In this document: positions 61,985 through 64,000 of the stretch, one piece after another | How positions within the stretch are numbered: position 1 is the first letter of the stretch | How the letters are laid out: every line of letters starts with the position of its first letter | NCBI RefSeq assembly: GCF_004349055.1 | Contig: NZ_SMKX01000030.1 | Coordinates: forward strand, 1-64,000 | Reading direction: 5' to 3' | Length of the DNA: 64,000 nt | Source: Kribbella antibiotica | GTDB taxonomy: Bacteria; Actinomycetota; Actinomycetes; Propionibacteriales; Kribbellaceae | The notes under the pieces: model-generated | Database searches by the model: none | What the model was told of the DNA's origin: nothing | Seen by the model: the letters and a program-made list of their open reading frames with translations, nothing else | Position numbers and translations under genes: made by a program

Positions 61985-61997
61985 TCATCCCCGCACC

Positions 61998-62033
61998 GCG
62001 GCCTTCTCCCTGATGAGGTGGGGAGAAGGCCGC
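61998..62033 (-). terminator. Terminator for the quinone oxidoreductase gene
   Basis: A perfect 13-bp stem GCGGCCTTCTCCC / GGGAGAAGGCCGC with a 10-nt loop lies 15 nt beyond the oxidoreductase stop on the minus strand. With the hairpin at 61953 it separates two convergent genes. Confidence 0.75.
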
Positions 62034-62048
62034 AGTGTGTGCGGGGAC

Positions 62049-63023
62049 TCAAGGCAGGAGAACGACCTTGCCCACGGTCTTCCGTTCTTCGAGCGCCCGG
62101 TGAGCGGACGGTGCCTCGGAGAGCGGGAACGTGGTCGAGAGCGCTCTCCAGCGGCCCTCGACAACGTGGTCGAGGGCCGCGCCCTCGAACTCCCGGAGCC
62201 GGCTGCGGATATCGCCGAGGGCTTCGGTGACGGAGACGCCGCGGGTGGACAGATCAGGGGAGTCCACCGGCAGGCGTTCTCCACCCGACCACCCGAACGT
62301 CAGCACCCGGCCACCGTCGCCGACAAGCTCCAGCGCCAGACGCCCACTCGGGCCCGCCACTCCGTCGAGCATCACAGTGACAGGCCGCTTGCTGCCGATC
62401 TCGTCCTGCAGAGCGCTTGCCCAGTTCGGATCGTTGTAGTCCACGGCGTACTGCGCACCAAGGTCCCGCACCAACTGAACCTTGGCCGGCCCACCCGCGA
62501 GCCCGATCACCGACGCACCGACATTGCGCGCAGCCTGAATCAGGTAGGCGCCGATCCCGCCCGCAGCCGAAGTCACCAGTACGACGTCATCCGGCGTGAG
62601 CGCTGCCTGCGCGAGGATCCCGGCAGTAGTCCGCCCGGTCCCGATCGCCGCCACCGCCTGTACGCCGTCCACGTGATCAGGAAGCTCGTACAGCGACTCG
62701 ACCTTCGCGACCGCCAGTTCGGCGTACCCGCCGGGCACCATCCCGAGGTGGACGACCACCCGCTTGCCGACCCACTCGCGGTCGACCTCCGGCCCGGCCT
62801 CCCGCACGATCCCGGCGACCTCCCGGCCCGGAATCGTCGGCAGCTCGGGAGCGGAGAACGGGCTCCCTTCGAAATCTCCGGCCCGAAGAAACGTGTCGAG
62901 CAGGTGGACCCCGGCCGCCTCGACCTGGATCAGCACGTAGCCGGGCCCCGGCACCGGATCCGGAGCCTCCTCGTAGCGCAGGTTCTCCGGCGGTCCGAAC
63001 GCATGCAGCTGAATCGTCTTCAT
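62049..63023 (-). CDS. Quinone oxidoreductase-like MDR-family enzyme
   Basis: A 324-residue medium-chain dehydrogenase/reductase, zinc-free NADPH:quinone reductase type. GroES-like N-terminus (VEAAGVHLLDTFLRAGDF, PTIPGREVAGIV) is followed by the coenzyme-binding domain VLVTSAAGGIGAYLIQAARNVGA and DLGAQYAVDYND. No structural or catalytic zinc Cys set is visible. The substrate is unknown. It lies 24 bp after the aldo/keto reductase gene on the same strand and may share its transcript. Confidence 0.93.
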   Translation of the reverse strand: MKTIQLHAFGPPENLRYEEAPDPVPGPGYVLIQVEAAGVHLLDTFLRAGDFEGSPFSAPELPTIPGREVAGIVREAGPEVDREWVGKRVVVHLGMVPGGYAELAVAKVESLYELPDHVDGVQAVAAIGTGRTTAGILAQAALTPDDVVLVTSAAGGIGAYLIQAARNVGASVIGLAGGPAKVQLVRDLGAQYAVDYNDPNWASALQDEIGSKRPVTVMLDGVAGPSGRLALELVGDGGRVLTFGWSGGERLPVDSPDLSTRGVSVTEALGDIRSRLREFEGAALDHVVEGRWRALSTTFPLSEAPSAHRALEERKTVGKVVLLP

Positions 63024-63047
63024 GCCGCCGAAGCTATGACCTCAACT

Positions 63048-63974
63048 TCACTTGAGGTCAAGCCAGTACTGCGGGTCCGGTCGCAACTCATCCAGCCGGT
63101 CGACGAGCTCGGCGGGCAGTTCCGCGTCGAGCGCCGTACTGAGGGCGTCGACCCGGGCAGGCTTGGTGATCCCAACCACCGTGCCCGTGATCGCAGGAGT
63201 GTCGACCGAGTGCCGCAGCGCCGCCGTGGCGAGGTCGATCCCGTACTCCCGGCACGCCGCGTCCATCCCGGCGACAGCCCGCAGTACGGCGGGAGGTGCG
63301 TCCCGGTAGCCGTACTTCGTGGCGCCCTGTGGGTTGGCGAGGATGCCCCCGCCGTAAACGGCCGCGTTGACGACGCCAAGACCGTCAGAGCGCGCGCGCT
63401 CGATCAGTGTTCCGGCTGAGTGGTCGACCAGGCTCCAACGGTTGTGGACGAGCAGCACCTCGAAGCCGCCGAGGTCGAGGTAGCGGGTGAGCTCGGTCGG
63501 GCTCCCACCAGCCAGGCCGACGTGGCCGATCTCGCCATCGGCGCGGAGCTGCAGCAACGTGTCGACGGCTTCGCGCATGGACTCGAAGTCGTGGAACTCC
63601 GGGTCGTGCAGGTAGACCAGCGGCAGGTCGTCGAGGCCGAGTCGTTCCTTGCTCTCGGCAACGCTCGCACGGACCCGCGGGCCCGAGTAGTCGGCACCCA
63701 GCGCATCGACCTTCGTCGCGACCAGGAACCCCTCCGGCAGACCGCCGTACTCGCGGATGGCCTGGCCGATGCGGCGCTCGCTCTCGCCGTCGCTGTAGCC
63801 GTTCGAGGTGTCGATCCAGGTGAGCGGGCTGTCGAAGATCCGCAGGACGACGTCGACCGCCTGCCGCACGGGGACGTCGTACCCGAAGACGTCCGGCATG
63901 CTGCCCAGGCCGCTACCTCCGGCACAGACGGAGGAGACGGTCAGTCCGGTGTTGCCGAGCGGTCGTAAATCCAT
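63048..63974 (-). CDS. Aldo/keto reductase
   Basis: A 308-residue NADP-dependent aldo/keto reductase with the TIM-barrel pattern: MDLRPLGNTGLTVSSVCAGGSGLG, DTSNGYSDGESERRIGQAI with catalytic Asp and Tyr, VATKVDAL with the Lys, and VYLHDPEF with the His. The C-terminal coenzyme segment AITGTVVGITKPARVDA is present. Substrate not assignable. It begins near the window end; the start codon is inside the window. Confidence 0.93.
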   Translation of the reverse strand: MDLRPLGNTGLTVSSVCAGGSGLGSMPDVFGYDVPVRQAVDVVLRIFDSPLTWIDTSNGYSDGESERRIGQAIREYGGLPEGFLVATKVDALGADYSGPRVRASVAESKERLGLDDLPLVYLHDPEFHDFESMREAVDTLLQLRADGEIGHVGLAGGSPTELTRYLDLGGFEVLLVHNRWSLVDHSAGTLIERARSDGLGVVNAAVYGGGILANPQGATKYGYRDAPPAVLRAVAGMDAACREYGIDLATAALRHSVDTPAITGTVVGITKPARVDALSTALDAELPAELVDRLDELRPDPQYWLDLK

Positions 63975-64000
63975 ACCGCCGACCCTACGACTAGGGTTGG

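Noticed and set aside
58542..61988. 1148-residue open frame antisense to the M4-M28 protease
   Set aside because: It is Arg/Val-rich low-complexity sequence typical of antisense frames in GC-rich coding DNA, while the sense strand has clear domains and a signal peptide.

Overview
The window is high-GC actinobacterial chromosome. GTG and occasional TTG starts are common, genes often overlap by 4 nt (ATGA/GTGA), and many families are actinobacterial (OpcA, acVLRF1, LysM-BTAD proteins next to Tad genes, SufR-led suf operon). Gene content and codon style suggest Kribbella or a close relative; this is inference, because no rRNA or other species marker is present.

Layout. (1) 28-3849: an HxlR regulator divergent from an F420/NADP oxidoreductase-like gene, a PEP-mutase-family enzyme, and an Otr(A)/Tet(M)-like ribosomal protection protein with a possible attenuation leader. 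(2) 4109-12596, minus strand: pentose-phosphate operon tkt-tal-pgi-zwf-opcA-pgl, mostly translationally coupled and closed by a strong terminator. (3) 12854-18437: heme O synthase ctaB, a secreted ScyD/ScyE-like protein, a 920-bp gene-free stretch with a 140-bp inverted repeat pair and a compound palindrome, then ABC ATPase, ABC permease and heme A synthase on the minus strand. (4) 18565-25171: sufR-sufB-sufD-Rieske-sufC-sufS-sufU-sufT for Fe-S cluster assembly, with a SufR-type operator over the sufR start. From memory, regions 2-4 follow the M. tuberculosis Rv1445c-Rv1466 order.

(5) 25281-33718, the most unusual part: a ten-copy GTGGGTTCAGT array arranged in a 173-bp higher-order repeat, an acVLRF1 release-factor-like gene, and a minus-strand pair made of a ~2255-residue unclassified modular protein and a coupled 183-residue partner. 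(6) 33916-45277: a Tad/Flp pilus locus (CpaB, TadZ-like, TadA, TadB, TadC, Flp pilin, two TadE-like, TadG-like, a lipoprotein, a secreted protein and a 972-residue LysM-BTAD membrane protein). No prepilin peptidase gene is present.

(7) 45402-53886: zinc metallopeptidase, a solitary tnpB element with a recognisable right end, ABC-F ATPase, enoyl-CoA hydratase, an ArsR/SRPBCC operon with paired operators, and a divergent ABC exporter. (8) 53883-63974: a UspA-like hypothetical, a cis-prenyltransferase, a LigC-type DNA ligase, a DUF1707-FHA protein, a YnfA-like membrane protein, a LysR regulator, a secreted M4-M28 double protease, a quinone oxidoreductase and an aldo/keto reductase.

Coordinates and motifs were read by eye. 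Family calls rest on motif recognition, without database searches.
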